Shown in pieces: positions 1-8,599 of a DNA stretch of 64,000 nucleotides (the first letter of the stretch is position 1; each line of letters opens with the position of its first letter). The stretch comes from Lewinellaceae bacterium. Its GTDB lineage: Bacteria; Bacteroidota; Bacteroidia; Chitinophagales; Saprospiraceae. Under the pieces are notes generated by a model that did no database searches, was not told the DNA's origin, and saw only the letters and a list, made by a program, of their open reading frames with translations. The translations under genes were made by a program, and so were the position numbers. The stretch is from assembly GCA_020636355.1 (NCBI GenBank), contig JACJYB010000010.1:104708-168707 (forward strand). Direction: 5' to 3'.

Positions 1-102
1 CAGGAAGAAGTAGATGTCAGCAATTTAACCTCAGGTAGCTATACCGTGGTCGTGAGTGATGGCCGTCAAATTTGGTATAAACGGTTTATCCGGATTGAAT
101 AA
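1..102 (+). CDS. C-terminal end of a T9SS-exported protein (partial)
   Basis: Only the last 33 residues and the TAA stop are inside the window; the gene starts upstream. The frame reads VSNLTSGSYTVVVSDG followed by a Trp-Tyr-Lys-Arg stretch and ends FIRIE. This is the closing beta-strand pattern (L-x-x-G-x-Y-x-V-x-V, then K/R-rich end) of type A sorting domains recognised by the Bacteroidota type IX secretion system. The body of the protein, and therefore its function, cannot be seen. It converges on the minus-strand molybdenum hydroxylase operon, with a terminator hairpin between them. Confidence 0.75.
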   Translation, partial: QEEVDVSNLTSGSYTVVVSDGRQIWYKRFIRIE

Positions 103-132
103 ATTATTCCTCTTTCCATTGTTAATAAATCG

Positions 133-168
133 AAGAGGTGATGGCATTGACCCATCACCTCTTTTTTT
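133..168 (+). terminator. Rho-independent terminator
   Basis: A 12-bp perfect stem (AAGAGGTGATGG pairing with CCATCACCTCTT) with a 7-nt loop is followed directly by a run of T. It lies 30 nt after the stop of the plus-strand partial gene and overlaps the 3' end of the opposing small gene. Confidence 0.9.
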
Positions 169-406
169 ATTGTTCCATTTTATCTTCAACAGACATTCGG
201 GGAGGTTGATAACAAGAACGGCCTGGTAAACATTTCGGAGGGGCGATCAAATCATTGTCAGGGCCTATACCGCCATGGCCTTTTACGCACCAAAAGATGG
301 TATTGGAGTCATCCAGTAAATACCAGGGATGCTCACCTCCTTCCATCATGCCATAGGGGTTTTTGGCTCTTAAATGTCTGCAGTATACCTTTTGCTCAGG
401 ATCCAT
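167..406 (-). CDS. Small Cys-containing protein at the end of the molybdenum hydroxylase operon
   Basis: A 79-residue hydrophilic protein of unknown function. I chose the ATG at 406, which overlaps the stop of the upstream FAD-subunit gene as TGATG and so suggests translational coupling; a TTG one codon earlier is the alternative. Visible features are four cysteines, near residues 8, 39, 58 and 64, and a Trp-Tyr motif, with no signal peptide or membrane segment. The Cys pattern could bind a metal or cluster. Being last in the operon it may help assemble or partner the hydroxylase, but I recognise no family and this is inference. No XdhC/PaoD-type chaperone gene is seen in the window. Confidence 0.6.
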   Translation of the reverse strand: MDPEQKVYCRHLRAKNPYGMMEGGEHPWYLLDDSNTIFWCVKGHGGIGPDNDLIAPPKCLPGRSCYQPPRMSVEDKMEQ

Positions 407-1413
407 CAACTTGCATTCAAAATAGCTTCCTGGATGAGGTTGATAAACAGGGGTACCTTGTATCCGTTTTTAGCCAATGGGCGGGCGCGTTCCATCGCCA
501 GAGTGGCGGCTTCAAGCGCAATCTCATGGGTGATCTGGTTGCCGGCGAGGGCTCCTTCGGCTCGCATTGATCGCAAAGGCACCGGTGATGCTGCACCGAG
601 GGCAATGGCTGCGCGCTTACAGGTCTTGCCATTCATTTCTAATACAACCGCAACATCCGCAATAGACCAGTCATGGGATTCACGGGCTCCCTGTTTGATG
701 TAGGCGGCCTTCGTACCGGAAGCCGGTTTTGCCAGACGGATGTGGGTGATTATTTCGTCTGCTTCGAGGATGGTTTCACGCAGCGGATCCTCTCCGGGCG
801 CTACGAAAAAGTCTGCAATCGGAATTTCTTTGGTTTCATTTTTACTATTGACGATCACCACCCTGGCATCGTATGCCATCAAAGCGGTAGAGACGGATGA
901 GGCATGAACGCTAACACAGGAGCCATTATTCAAGATCGCATGATTTTCATTTTCACCATTTTTTGCAAAACAGCGGTCACCGCCTTTCCGGAAACAAGGA
1001 TGATCGTAGGAGCGGAAATACCAGCAGCGGGTACGCTGGGCTATATTTCCACCGATGGTTGCCATGTTACGTAATTGTGGTGTAGCCGCATCTCCGGCGG
1101 CCTGAGCGAAGGCAATGTAATGCTTGCGGATATCCTCATGAGCGGCGATCTCCGCCAGGGTACTATTCGCACCTACCCGCAAGCCATCATTATTGGAGAA
1201 CTCAATTTTATCCAGTCCGGGTAATTCACGGATATTGACGATGGTCTTGGGTTGCAGCAACCCTTCCTTCATCAGATCCAGCAGATCGGTTCCCCCGGCT
1301 TTTAGAATTGCGGCTTTTTCAGTCTGTCGATAGATCTCGTTGGATGCCGTGGAATTGACCTGGGTTAGGGCATCTTCGATGGACTTAGCGTTATACCAAC
1401 TGAAGTTGTTCAT
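406..1413 (-). CDS. FAD-binding subunit of a xanthine dehydrogenase/aldehyde oxidoreductase family enzyme (PaoB/YagS-like)
   Basis: The medium subunit passes electrons from the iron-sulfur subunit to FAD. At 335 residues it matches the family's usual length. The N-terminal half holds the FAD-binding PCMH fold (LKAGGTDLLDLMKEG near residues 38-52; MATIGGNIAQRTRC near 117-130). Four cysteines at 130, 140, 148 and 166 lie where PaoB and 4-hydroxybenzoyl-CoA reductase beta subunits carry an extra 4Fe-4S cluster, so this is probably a PaoB-type rather than a plain XdhB-type subunit. It starts 10 nt after the stop of the Mo-subunit gene. The substrate cannot be told; aromatic aldehydes are suggested only by the PaoABC resemblance. 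Confidence 0.88.
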   Translation of the reverse strand: MNNFSWYNAKSIEDALTQVNSTASNEIYRQTEKAAILKAGGTDLLDLMKEGLLQPKTIVNIRELPGLDKIEFSNNDGLRVGANSTLAEIAAHEDIRKHYIAFAQAAGDAATPQLRNMATIGGNIAQRTRCWYFRSYDHPCFRKGGDRCFAKNGENENHAILNNGSCVSVHASSVSTALMAYDARVVIVNSKNETKEIPIADFFVAPGEDPLRETILEADEIITHIRLAKPASGTKAAYIKQGARESHDWSIADVAVVLEMNGKTCKRAAIALGAASPVPLRSMRAEGALAGNQITHEIALEAATLAMERARPLAKNGYKVPLFINLIQEAILNAS

Positions 1414-1423
1414 AGTTGACGGT

Positions 1424-3748
1424 TTATTGGTCTAGGTGGTTCAATGCTTTTAAGATTCTGGCCGGCGTAATCGGTATCTCATACATCCGCATTCCGATCG
1501 CATTGTACACTGCATTGGCAACGGCAGCTGCAGTGGCAATGTTTGCTGGTTCTCCAATGCCATAGGCATCGGTCGAGGATAGGGCAGGATATTCCTCTAC
1601 GATGATCGGTTCAATGGCAGGGATCTCCATGGAATAGGCGATTTGGTAGCGATCTACGTCAGGATTCATCATATGTCCGGTCGCTTCGTCCATAACCCGG
1701 TCCTCGTACAGGGCATACGAAACACCCTGGATGACACCGCCATTGATCTGGCTTTCGATTTGGGTTAGATTTATCGGTCGGCCGCAACTGTGTGCCGCTA
1801 CAATGCGATCAACTTTGACCATCCCGGTATCGGTGTTCACGGTAACTTCGGCAAACTGAACGGATCCCAAATGACCGTGAGCCAACCCCCAGGGCTGAGC
1901 AAAACCGCCGTAATCATCCGAACGACTGGCGCTGGCTGTAATTTGGCCGGTACGCATTCGTTGCAAGGCTTCTTTGAGCGATACTTTTTTGGATGCATCG
2001 TCTTTGTGCAGGATCATCCCATTGCTGGCAACCAGTTTGGTTGCATCGGTTTGCCATTGCTGAGCGATTTGTTTAAACAATTCCATTTTTGCCTTGTACG
2101 CCGCATTGCGGGTAGGGGGCGTTATGGAACCGGTAACCTTACTCCCACCTGACCCGGGAGCGTCCGGGAAAATGGTATCACCGATGCGAACGATGACATC
2201 GGCCGTTTTGAGGCCAAACTCTTCGGCAACGATTTGAGCCATAATGGTCTTGGTCCCAGTGCCGATATCCTGAACACCGGACCGAACTTCCACCGCTCCA
2301 TCGCGATAGATTTTTACCTCTACCGTTGAATCAAGATCAACAAATCGTGGCCAGGTGGACTGAGCTACTCCCAATCCCTTGCGGATGGTCCCGGTTGAAG
2401 ATCCGGCGGGTTTCCAGCGCGACCAGTCAAACTGTTTGGCGCCACGTTGTCGCAACACCTTTCGTACTTCGCTTTGATCAATCTTGTCTCTGTAAGCCAA
2501 CGGATTCAGGTTCAATTTTTCAGCGAGCTCATCGATGGCCTGTTCGACACCAAAGGCACCCTGAACATTGCCTGGTGCCCGCCATGCTGCTCCCGGTCCT
2601 GCAAAAGTGAGAACATCGTATTGTTCGGTGGCGAAATTTGGACATTCGTATAAGATCTGGGCTACCCGTCCAACGCCGGCCCCCAGTGCTACACCCGCTG
2701 TGCCATGGGAACGTTGTTGAATGGCGGTGAGCATGCCATCTTTTTTTGCGCCTATTTTCAAGTAGTGGATGGAGTTAGGCCGATTGCCAGCCATCAGGTG
2801 TTCTTCCTTGCGCTCCAGCATGAGCCAAACTGGTCTGCCCGTTTTCTGGGACAGGATAGCAGCAACAGGTCCATAGGGACTGGTACTGTGTTTTGCTCCG
2901 AAGCCACCACCCATAAACTCACAGATCACCCGGACCCGGCTTTTAGGCAGGTCAAAATAATCGGCTAATTCATCGCGTACGTCTTTGGTGCTTTGAGTAG
3001 ACGCATAGACCGTCATACCTTCCGGTTTCCAGTCGATGACCACCCCATGGGTTTCCAGGGGTACGTGGGTCTGTACTTGTGTGCGGTAGGTTTGTTCTAC
3101 AATGACATCTGCCTGCGAAAATCCGGCTTCCAGATCTCCGCGCGGCCCGCCAAAAAAGCTGGATGTGGAAGGACCTCTCAGGTTGCCTTGTCCTTTGCTC
3201 CCGTCATGGACAACACCGACATCGCCTCCGTCAGCCTGACGCGCGATGGGGGCATCAAAGACCAGCGGAGCCTCTGGCTTCATAGCTTGCTCCACGTCGA
3301 TGACGAATGGTTTTTCCAGATAATCCACCTGAATCATTCTGGTCGCCTGCCGAGCGATATCCAGAGAATCCGCGGCAACAGCTGCGACAGGCTGACCCAC
3401 ATATTTAACATCCGGATACGAATTGTCTTCGTTCCGGAGGATGTGAACCGCATGAACTCCAGGCAATTTTTCCGCCTCCTGGGTATTGATGTTGCGGATG
3501 GAGGCGTGCGGAACCTTGGCAGTCAGAATTTTAGCGTAAAGCATACCCGGCAACCGGATATCGGAAGTATATTTTGCTTCCCCGGTCACCTTGGCCCGGG
3601 CGTCTACCCGGATCCTGCGCTTGCCGACCTCTTGAAGCTGGTCATTGACCGGCCATGCTGGTGGCTCATCAGCAGGAATCTCACGTTCGATTTCAGTGAG
3701 GTTATGATCCGGGATACCGTAAGGGAATTTTTCTTTTCTGGTGTCCAT
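1424..3748 (-). CDS. Molybdopterin-binding catalytic subunit of a xanthine dehydrogenase/aldehyde oxidoreductase (PaoC/YagR-like)
   Basis: The large subunit binds the molybdenum cofactor and hydroxylates the substrate. The 774 residues comprise an aldehyde oxidase/xanthine dehydrogenase a/b hammerhead domain (about residues 50-150) followed by the Mo-binding domains. GGGFGAKHS (280-288) and GAAWRAPGNVQGAFG (about 386-400) are cofactor-contacting loops. The active-site glutamate is most likely E733 in GIGEPA near the C-terminus. There is no signal peptide; as in PaoABC, export would be by piggyback on the Tat signal of the 2Fe-2S subunit, whose stop codon is only 1 nt upstream. The operon order here is 2Fe-2S, Mo, FAD, unlike the order 2Fe-2S, FAD, Mo of E. 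coli paoABC. Confidence 0.93.
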   Translation of the reverse strand: MDTRKEKFPYGIPDHNLTEIEREIPADEPPAWPVNDQLQEVGKRRIRVDARAKVTGEAKYTSDIRLPGMLYAKILTAKVPHASIRNINTQEAEKLPGVHAVHILRNEDNSYPDVKYVGQPVAAVAADSLDIARQATRMIQVDYLEKPFVIDVEQAMKPEAPLVFDAPIARQADGGDVGVVHDGSKGQGNLRGPSTSSFFGGPRGDLEAGFSQADVIVEQTYRTQVQTHVPLETHGVVIDWKPEGMTVYASTQSTKDVRDELADYFDLPKSRVRVICEFMGGGFGAKHSTSPYGPVAAILSQKTGRPVWLMLERKEEHLMAGNRPNSIHYLKIGAKKDGMLTAIQQRSHGTAGVALGAGVGRVAQILYECPNFATEQYDVLTFAGPGAAWRAPGNVQGAFGVEQAIDELAEKLNLNPLAYRDKIDQSEVRKVLRQRGAKQFDWSRWKPAGSSTGTIRKGLGVAQSTWPRFVDLDSTVEVKIYRDGAVEVRSGVQDIGTGTKTIMAQIVAEEFGLKTADVIVRIGDTIFPDAPGSGGSKVTGSITPPTRNAAYKAKMELFKQIAQQWQTDATKLVASNGMILHKDDASKKVSLKEALQRMRTGQITASASRSDDYGGFAQPWGLAHGHLGSVQFAEVTVNTDTGMVKVDRIVAAHSCGRPINLTQIESQINGGVIQGVSYALYEDRVMDEATGHMMNPDVDRYQIAYSMEIPAIEPIIVEEYPALSSTDAYGIGEPANIATAAAVANAVYNAIGMRMYEIPITPARILKALNHLDQ

Positions 3749-3749
3749 A

Positions 3750-4382
3750 TCATTTCATTTTATCCGCTGCTGCCAGCGTGGCTTTAAAAACATGAGGATA
3801 GGTGCCACAGCGACATAGATTGCCACGGGTGGCTATTTTGACGTCCTCGAGCGTTGGGTTTGGGTTTTCTTTCAATAAGTGGGCACAAGTCATGATCATC
3901 CCGGGTGTGCAATATCCACATTGACTCGCATCATGCTCAATAAATGCTTCCTGGACCGGATGCAGATTCCCACCAGGTGCCAGTCCTTCGATGGTAGTCA
4001 CCTCCCGGCCGCCGACGTCGATGGCGAGGGTCATGCAAGAATTGACCGGTTTGCCATCAATCCATACGGTACAGGCGGAGCAGGAGCCGCGATCACATAC
4101 GACTTTGGTGCCGGTAAGCCCGGCATGATCTCTGAGGGCGGTTGCCAATGTTGTACGGGGCTCTATGGTCAGGTGTTCCATCTGTCCATTGATCTGCATC
4201 TGGACTGTGACGGCATCGGGGCCCATATAAATACCGGTTTCGGGAGCCGAATGGAAGTCAGCAGCTAATAATCCCGTGTTCAATAATACGGAACCAGCGG
4301 TCGTAATGCCTGCCCCCCGGAGAAACTTCCGACGGGTAAAGCCATTGGTATCGGATTTGTTTGAATCTTCTTTCATCTGCAT
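3750..4382 (-). CDS. Tat-exported 2Fe-2S subunit of a molybdenum hydroxylase (PaoA/YagT-like)
   Basis: The small subunit carries two 2Fe-2S clusters. The first, plant-ferredoxin-like, uses C96, C101, C104 and C116; the second uses C155, C158, C190 and C192 (CGYCTPG and CRCGTY). The N-terminus has a twin-arginine signal (TRRKFLRGAG, residues 16-25, then a hydrophobic stretch), so the folded enzyme should be periplasmic. At 210 residues it is family-typical once the signal is counted. It is the first gene of the minus-strand operon; ATG at 4382 and ATG at 4376 are both possible starts. A divergent gene begins at 4536, so the 153-nt gap should hold both promoters, but no clean TTG/TAnnTTTG pair was found. 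Confidence 0.93.
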   Translation of the reverse strand: MQMKEDSNKSDTNGFTRRKFLRGAGITTAGSVLLNTGLLAADFHSAPETGIYMGPDAVTVQMQINGQMEHLTIEPRTTLATALRDHAGLTGTKVVCDRGSCSACTVWIDGKPVNSCMTLAIDVGGREVTTIEGLAPGGNLHPVQEAFIEHDASQCGYCTPGMIMTCAHLLKENPNPTLEDVKIATRGNLCRCGTYPHVFKATLAAADKMK

Positions 4383-4535
4383 AAATATTACCAGGTGCGA
4401 ACAGTTAAATTACTAAAATTCGTCAGTAAAGTAAATGCATATGACCCATCAAGCATACAATTAAGAATAAGTCTAAATGCAATAATTTATTATCGCTTAA
4501 CTTAACGGATTATTGAACAAAATTCAATTGTAATT

Positions 4536-5198
4536 ATGGCTTTACGCGTATTCATAACGGGGAGTACAGGGATGGTTGGTCAGGCAGTATTGCTCGAATG
4601 CCTGGAAAGTCCGGACATTGAGCGCGTGCTGGTGATTAATCGAAGACCGTTGGGAATTACACACCCCAAGCTGGAAGAATTAATCCATTCCGACCTGGGA
4701 AATCTGGATGCTTTCATACCCAAATTACTTGGATGGGATGCCTGTTTTTACTGTCTGGGTGTTTCCTCTGCAGGAATGAAAGAGGAAGCATATACACGCA
4801 TCACTTTTGATTATACCATCCATTGTGCCGATGTCTGTCTGAAGGCAAATCCTAACATGGTCTTTTGTTACGTATCCGGCGCTGGTACCGACAGCACGGA
4901 AAAGGGGCGTTCGATGTGGGCGCGGGTAAAAGGCAGAACCGAAAATGCACTCCTGGCGATGCCCTTCCAGGCAGTCTATTTGTTTCGTCCCGGTTATATC
5001 CAGCCGATGAAGGGTATACGGTCCAGAACACCGGTTTACAACGCCCTGTATACCATTTTTAAGCCATTTTATCCACTATTGAAACATTTACCCAAATGGG
5101 TTACCAGCACTGACCAGATCGGTAAAGCAATGATCCGCGTTACATTATCCGGATACAAACAGCCGGTGCTGGAGAGTATTGACATCAATACCCTCTGA
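4536..5198 (+). CDS. NAD(P)-binding atypical SDR / epimerase-like protein
   Basis: A 220-residue single-domain Rossmann protein. The dinucleotide-binding loop GSTGMVG (G9, G12, G15) sits right at the N-terminus, and the second strand ends in NRRP, typical of NADP preference. The rest (CFYCLGVSS, then a YVSGAGTD strand and FRPGYIQP) matches atypical SDRs of the NmrA/HTATIP2/YwnB sort, which bind NAD(P) and often lack the classical Tyr-x-x-x-Lys pair; I do not see that pair here. The gene stands alone between the divergent hydroxylase operon and the mla genes. A redox-sensing or reductase role is plausible but unproven. Confidence 0.8.
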   Translation: MALRVFITGSTGMVGQAVLLECLESPDIERVLVINRRPLGITHPKLEELIHSDLGNLDAFIPKLLGWDACFYCLGVSSAGMKEEAYTRITFDYTIHCADVCLKANPNMVFCYVSGAGTDSTEKGRSMWARVKGRTENALLAMPFQAVYLFRPGYIQPMKGIRSRTPVYNALYTIFKPFYPLLKHLPKWVTSTDQIGKAMIRVTLSGYKQPVLESIDINTL

Positions 5199-5313
5199 AT
5201 TTCCGGGATACGCAATGATACAGCTGGTCAGGCTGTGATCATATGCCAATACGATCTACATCATCGACAGCCATGATCTAAAAACCTACTATTAGCGAAA
5301 GGAAAGTCATTTC

Positions 5314-6123
5314 GTGGCACCCGGATCAAAATATCAGGAAGGGCAAGGTTGGCATTTCGCCTATTCCAAAGTAGTACAATTCTTTCAGGAGGTGGGCGAA
5401 ATGGCTTTGTTCTCAGGCAGGTTTTTCCGCACCTTTTGGCAGCCTCCTTTTGAATGGCGCGAATTTATCAATCAATCCTATAACCTGGGTAACAAATCCA
5501 TTTTTTTGGTTTCCCTGACCGGATTCATTATGGGTTTGGTTTTGGACTTGCAGTCGCGACCTACCATGATGGAATTCGGCGCCGTATCGTGGATGCCTTC
5601 TATGGTGGGAATTACCATTGTCCGGGAGATGGGACCCATGGTTACGGCGTTGATTTGTGCCGGGAAGATCGGTTCCAGTATTGGTGCGGAATTAGGCTCC
5701 ATGCGCGTTACGGAGCAAATTGATGCCATGGAAGTCTCCGGAACAAACCCATTCAAGTTTCTGGTGGTGACGCGGGTGATGGCAGCGACTTTTATGTTGC
5801 CACTTCTGGTCATCCTGGGAGATGCGTGTTCATTGGGCGGATCCTTTTTGGTGGAAAATCTGAAAGGAAATGTGTCCTTCCATTTATACTTCAATCAGGT
5901 GTTTGAAGGACTGGAGATGGGAGATATCGTACCCTCCACCATCAAGACTTTTTTCTTTGGAGCCGCCATCGGACTGGTAGGGTGTTACAAGGGATATACC
6001 TCCAAAAAAGGAACCGCCGGGGTAGGAAAGGCTTCCAATTCTGCCGTGGTGGTCGCCTCAGTCCTGGTATTTGTTCTGGACTTTATTGCCGTATTGATAG
6101 CGGATTTATTTTATGAATTGTGA
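5314..6123 (+). CDS. mlaE: MlaE-family ABC transporter permease (lipid transport)
   Basis: Inner-membrane permease of an MCE-type phospholipid transporter that maintains outer-membrane lipid asymmetry. The 269 residues show five to six hydrophobic segments and the family core MGPMVTALICAGKIGSSIGA followed by ELGSMRVTEQIDAMEV. The start is a GTG at 5314, preceded by an AAAGGAAAG purine run; the next in-frame ATG (5401) would remove the conserved amphipathic N-terminus. Its stop overlaps the mlaF start (TGATG), and mlaD follows with a second overlap, so the three are one translationally coupled operon. Confidence 0.93.
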   Translation: MAPGSKYQEGQGWHFAYSKVVQFFQEVGEMALFSGRFFRTFWQPPFEWREFINQSYNLGNKSIFLVSLTGFIMGLVLDLQSRPTMMEFGAVSWMPSMVGITIVREMGPMVTALICAGKIGSSIGAELGSMRVTEQIDAMEVSGTNPFKFLVVTRVMAATFMLPLLVILGDACSLGGSFLVENLKGNVSFHLYFNQVFEGLEMGDIVPSTIKTFFFGAAIGLVGCYKGYTSKKGTAGVGKASNSAVVVASVLVFVLDFIAVLIADLFYEL

Positions 6124-6911
6124 TGAATGCTTTAGCCAATATACCGGATACAACGACCGTACTCCAGAATGGTCCGGGTTCGGCATTATTGGAAGTTATT
6201 GAGGTGTACAAGGCTTTCGGTAGCCTAAAAGTATTGGATGGATTTTCAATGAAGCTCTTTTCCGGAGAAAATGTTGCCATCGTAGGAAAATCCGGTTCCG
6301 GCAAGTCGGTTTTATTAAAATGCATTATTGGCTTGCTTCCTTACGATAGCGGTATTATCCGGGTATTGGGGCAGGATGTCTCCCAGCTCGACCAGAGGCA
6401 ACTGGATCGGCTAAGAACCGAGATTGGCTTTTTATTTCAGGGTAGTGCTTTGTATGACTCCATGACGGTGCGGGAAAATCTTCAGTTTCCGCTGCGCCGG
6501 CATATGGATAAAATGCAAAACCAGGTTGAAGAAGAACTAATCCGTGAGACGCTTGCCAGCGTAGGTCTTGAACACACCATCGATTTGTGGCCGGAAGAGC
6601 TGTCCGGCGGCATGCAACGTCGCATTGCGTTGGCCAGGACCTTAATTCTAAGACCACAGATAATTCTTTACGATGAACCGACGACGGGTTTGGATCCGAT
6701 CACTTCCCGGGAAATTATCGAGCTTATTCTCGACATACAAAAACAATACGGTACCGCATCATTGATTATAACCCATGATATGCAATGTGTCCGGCTGGCT
6801 TCGGACAGGATGGTCATTCTGCATGAAGGAAAAAACTATGCAACCGGAAGTTATGGTGATTTAAAAAAAAGGAATGATCCGATTATTCAAGCATTTTTAG
6901 AGACATCATGA
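6123..6911 (+). CDS. mlaF: MlaF-family ABC transporter ATPase (lipid transport)
   Basis: Cytoplasmic ATPase driving the MlaE permease. All motifs are intact: Walker A GKSGSGKS (55-62), Q-loop Gln near 106, signature LSGGM (160-164), Walker B ILYDEP (about 181-186) and the H-loop in IITHD (His near 218). The LSGGMQRR form of the signature is characteristic of MlaF/Ttg2A. I use the ATG at 6123, which overlaps the mlaE stop; a GTG one codon earlier is less likely. An N-terminal extension of about 20 residues precedes the ABC fold. The ATGA overlap with mlaD downstream supports one complex. Confidence 0.95.
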   Translation: MNALANIPDTTTVLQNGPGSALLEVIEVYKAFGSLKVLDGFSMKLFSGENVAIVGKSGSGKSVLLKCIIGLLPYDSGIIRVLGQDVSQLDQRQLDRLRTEIGFLFQGSALYDSMTVRENLQFPLRRHMDKMQNQVEEELIRETLASVGLEHTIDLWPEELSGGMQRRIALARTLILRPQIILYDEPTTGLDPITSREIIELILDIQKQYGTASLIITHDMQCVRLASDRMVILHEGKNYATGSYGDLKKRNDPIIQAFLETS

Positions 6912-7933
6912 AAAAAGAAAACAAAAACGCTGCCCGGGTTGGCTTGTTCGTAATTCTTTCCGTGCTATTATTTATGGTCGGATTTTACCTGATTGGTAAT
7001 AATCAAAATATGTTTGGAAAGACATTTTTGATTTCTACTACATTTCATAGCGTAAATGGATTGAAGAAGGGAAATGTAGTTCGTTTCAATGGCATCGATG
7101 TCGGTTCCATTTCTGAAATTGATTTTTTAAATGACTCAACGTTGCAAGTAATCATGCGCATTGAGAAAAAAGTTAAACCATTTATCAAAAAAGATGCGAC
7201 GGCAAGCATTGGTTCGGAAGGATTGGTAGGAAATATGCTGGTAAATATTTCACCGGGTGGAATAGCTCCGCCTGTTGAAGATGGTGACGTCATTCGTTCC
7301 TACAGCCGGGTGGACACCGAAGACCTGTTGGATGCCCTTGGCAACACCAATGAAAATATTGCAATCATCTCTAAAAACTTATTGGATATCACGGCAAAAA
7401 TGAACTCAGGCCAGGGTATTATCGCCAATTTATTAGAGAATGAATCGATGAGTGACGACCTGGCCGGCACCTTGCGCCACCTGCATCAAACCGTTCGTGT
7501 GCTGGAGTCCGCAACACAACAGGTCAATGAATTGTTCATCGCCATCAATAAAGGAGAGGGTATGGCCGGACAGATCCTTAAAGATTCCCAGTTTGTTCCG
7601 ACCCTGGTCCGGTCCTCAGAGCGGCTGGATACTGCTTTGATCGGATTAAATCAGCTTGTTGATAAGACAGATCCTATTCTGGTAAACCTGCTTTCAACCA
7701 GTAAAAAACTGGATGATGCTTCCGCCCATCTGGATACACTGATCCAGCATATAGACCGCGGTGAAGGAGCGGTAGGCGCATTATTGCATGACGACTTGTT
7801 GCGCCAGGATTTAAAGCAGACGATGTCTAATTTAAATGAAGGGACGAAGCGATTTAGTGAAGACATGGAAGCCCTGAAGCGCAACATTTTTTTCCGTAAA
7901 TATTTTAAAGAGCAAAGCAAAAAAAATAAATAG
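6908..7933 (+). CDS. mlaD: MlaD-family MCE-domain protein
   Basis: Membrane-anchored lipid-binding subunit of the Mla-type transporter. One N-terminal transmembrane helix (about residues 11-28) is followed by a single MCE domain (about 38-115; VVRFNGIDVGSISEI, then SEGLVGNMLVNISPG). The remaining 225 residues form a long helical, coiled-coil-like tail with repeated G-x-G stretches such as NSGQGIIANLL, NKGEGMAGQILKD and DRGEGAVGALLHD. This glycine-marked repeat is typical of the longer Bacteroidota MCE proteins and may extend the lipid tunnel across the periplasm. The start overlaps the mlaF stop. Confidence 0.92.
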   Translation: MKKENKNAARVGLFVILSVLLFMVGFYLIGNNQNMFGKTFLISTTFHSVNGLKKGNVVRFNGIDVGSISEIDFLNDSTLQVIMRIEKKVKPFIKKDATASIGSEGLVGNMLVNISPGGIAPPVEDGDVIRSYSRVDTEDLLDALGNTNENIAIISKNLLDITAKMNSGQGIIANLLENESMSDDLAGTLRHLHQTVRVLESATQQVNELFIAINKGEGMAGQILKDSQFVPTLVRSSERLDTALIGLNQLVDKTDPILVNLLSTSKKLDDASAHLDTLIQHIDRGEGAVGALLHDDLLRQDLKQTMSNLNEGTKRFSEDMEALKRNIFFRKYFKEQSKKNK

Positions 7934-7987
7934 GTAAGCACTAACTATAATTTAAACTTGACTAACTTTCAGTATAAATAGCTGCCT

Positions 7988-8575
7988 GTGTTAAAATTGT
8001 TAGTTCTCCTGGTCACAATCCTTTCGGCACTACCTGTGACCGCACAATACGATTATTCTCATCCTGATTTCATCCCCAAAATGGATCAACATTTTCCCGG
8101 TGGAGACAGCGCATTTTTGGATTTAGTCTATCATAATATTCAGTATCCGCCGGAGGCTCGACAGAGAGGTACGATGGCCACCCTTTTGGTTTCACTTTAC
8201 ATCAATGCAAAGGGAGGTCTGGACAGTTTGAAATTCCTGAATCCGGTTCCTATTGGTGATGGCATTGAAGAGGAAGTATTGCGAATCCTCAAATTAACCC
8301 ATAAGCGCTGGATTAACTGCGGTGATGGTTTTCATTTTGATTGCTCGTTTGTATTTAAATTTGAAAGTGAGGAGTTATTGCATGGAGATATAAGTATTGT
8401 AGCCTTTTCAGTAAATGCAAAATTGCCAAGGACAGATCTGATAAAATCGTTTGATAAATTGCTGAAAAGAGGAAATAAGTCCAACGAGGTCAAAGAGATG
8501 GTGACCTTACTAATAAAAATGTATCCTGACAATCAGCAATACCTGGAACTATACCGCCAGCTAGAAATTCATTGA
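7988..8575 (+). CDS. Secreted protein with a TonB C-terminal-like domain
   Basis: The 195-residue protein starts at a GTG (7988). A clear Sec signal peptide (LVLLVTILSALPVTAQ) ends at about residue 20. Residues 35-125 follow the TonB C-terminal fold of Bacteroidota energy transducers: FPGGDSAF, YPPEARQRG, VSLYINAKGGLDSLKFL, and IEEEVLRILK. Unlike a true TonB it has no anchoring transmembrane helix or proline-rich spacer, so energy transduction is unlikely. The last 70 residues are helical and unrecognised. It begins 55 nt after mlaD on the same strand and could be co-transcribed; a role with the Mla machinery is only guilt by association. Confidence 0.75.
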   Translation: MLKLLVLLVTILSALPVTAQYDYSHPDFIPKMDQHFPGGDSAFLDLVYHNIQYPPEARQRGTMATLLVSLYINAKGGLDSLKFLNPVPIGDGIEEEVLRILKLTHKRWINCGDGFHFDCSFVFKFESEELLHGDISIVAFSVNAKLPRTDLIKSFDKLLKRGNKSNEVKEMVTLLIKMYPDNQQYLELYRQLEIH

Positions 8576-8599
8576 TGGGATAAAGGTATATGGAAAAAT

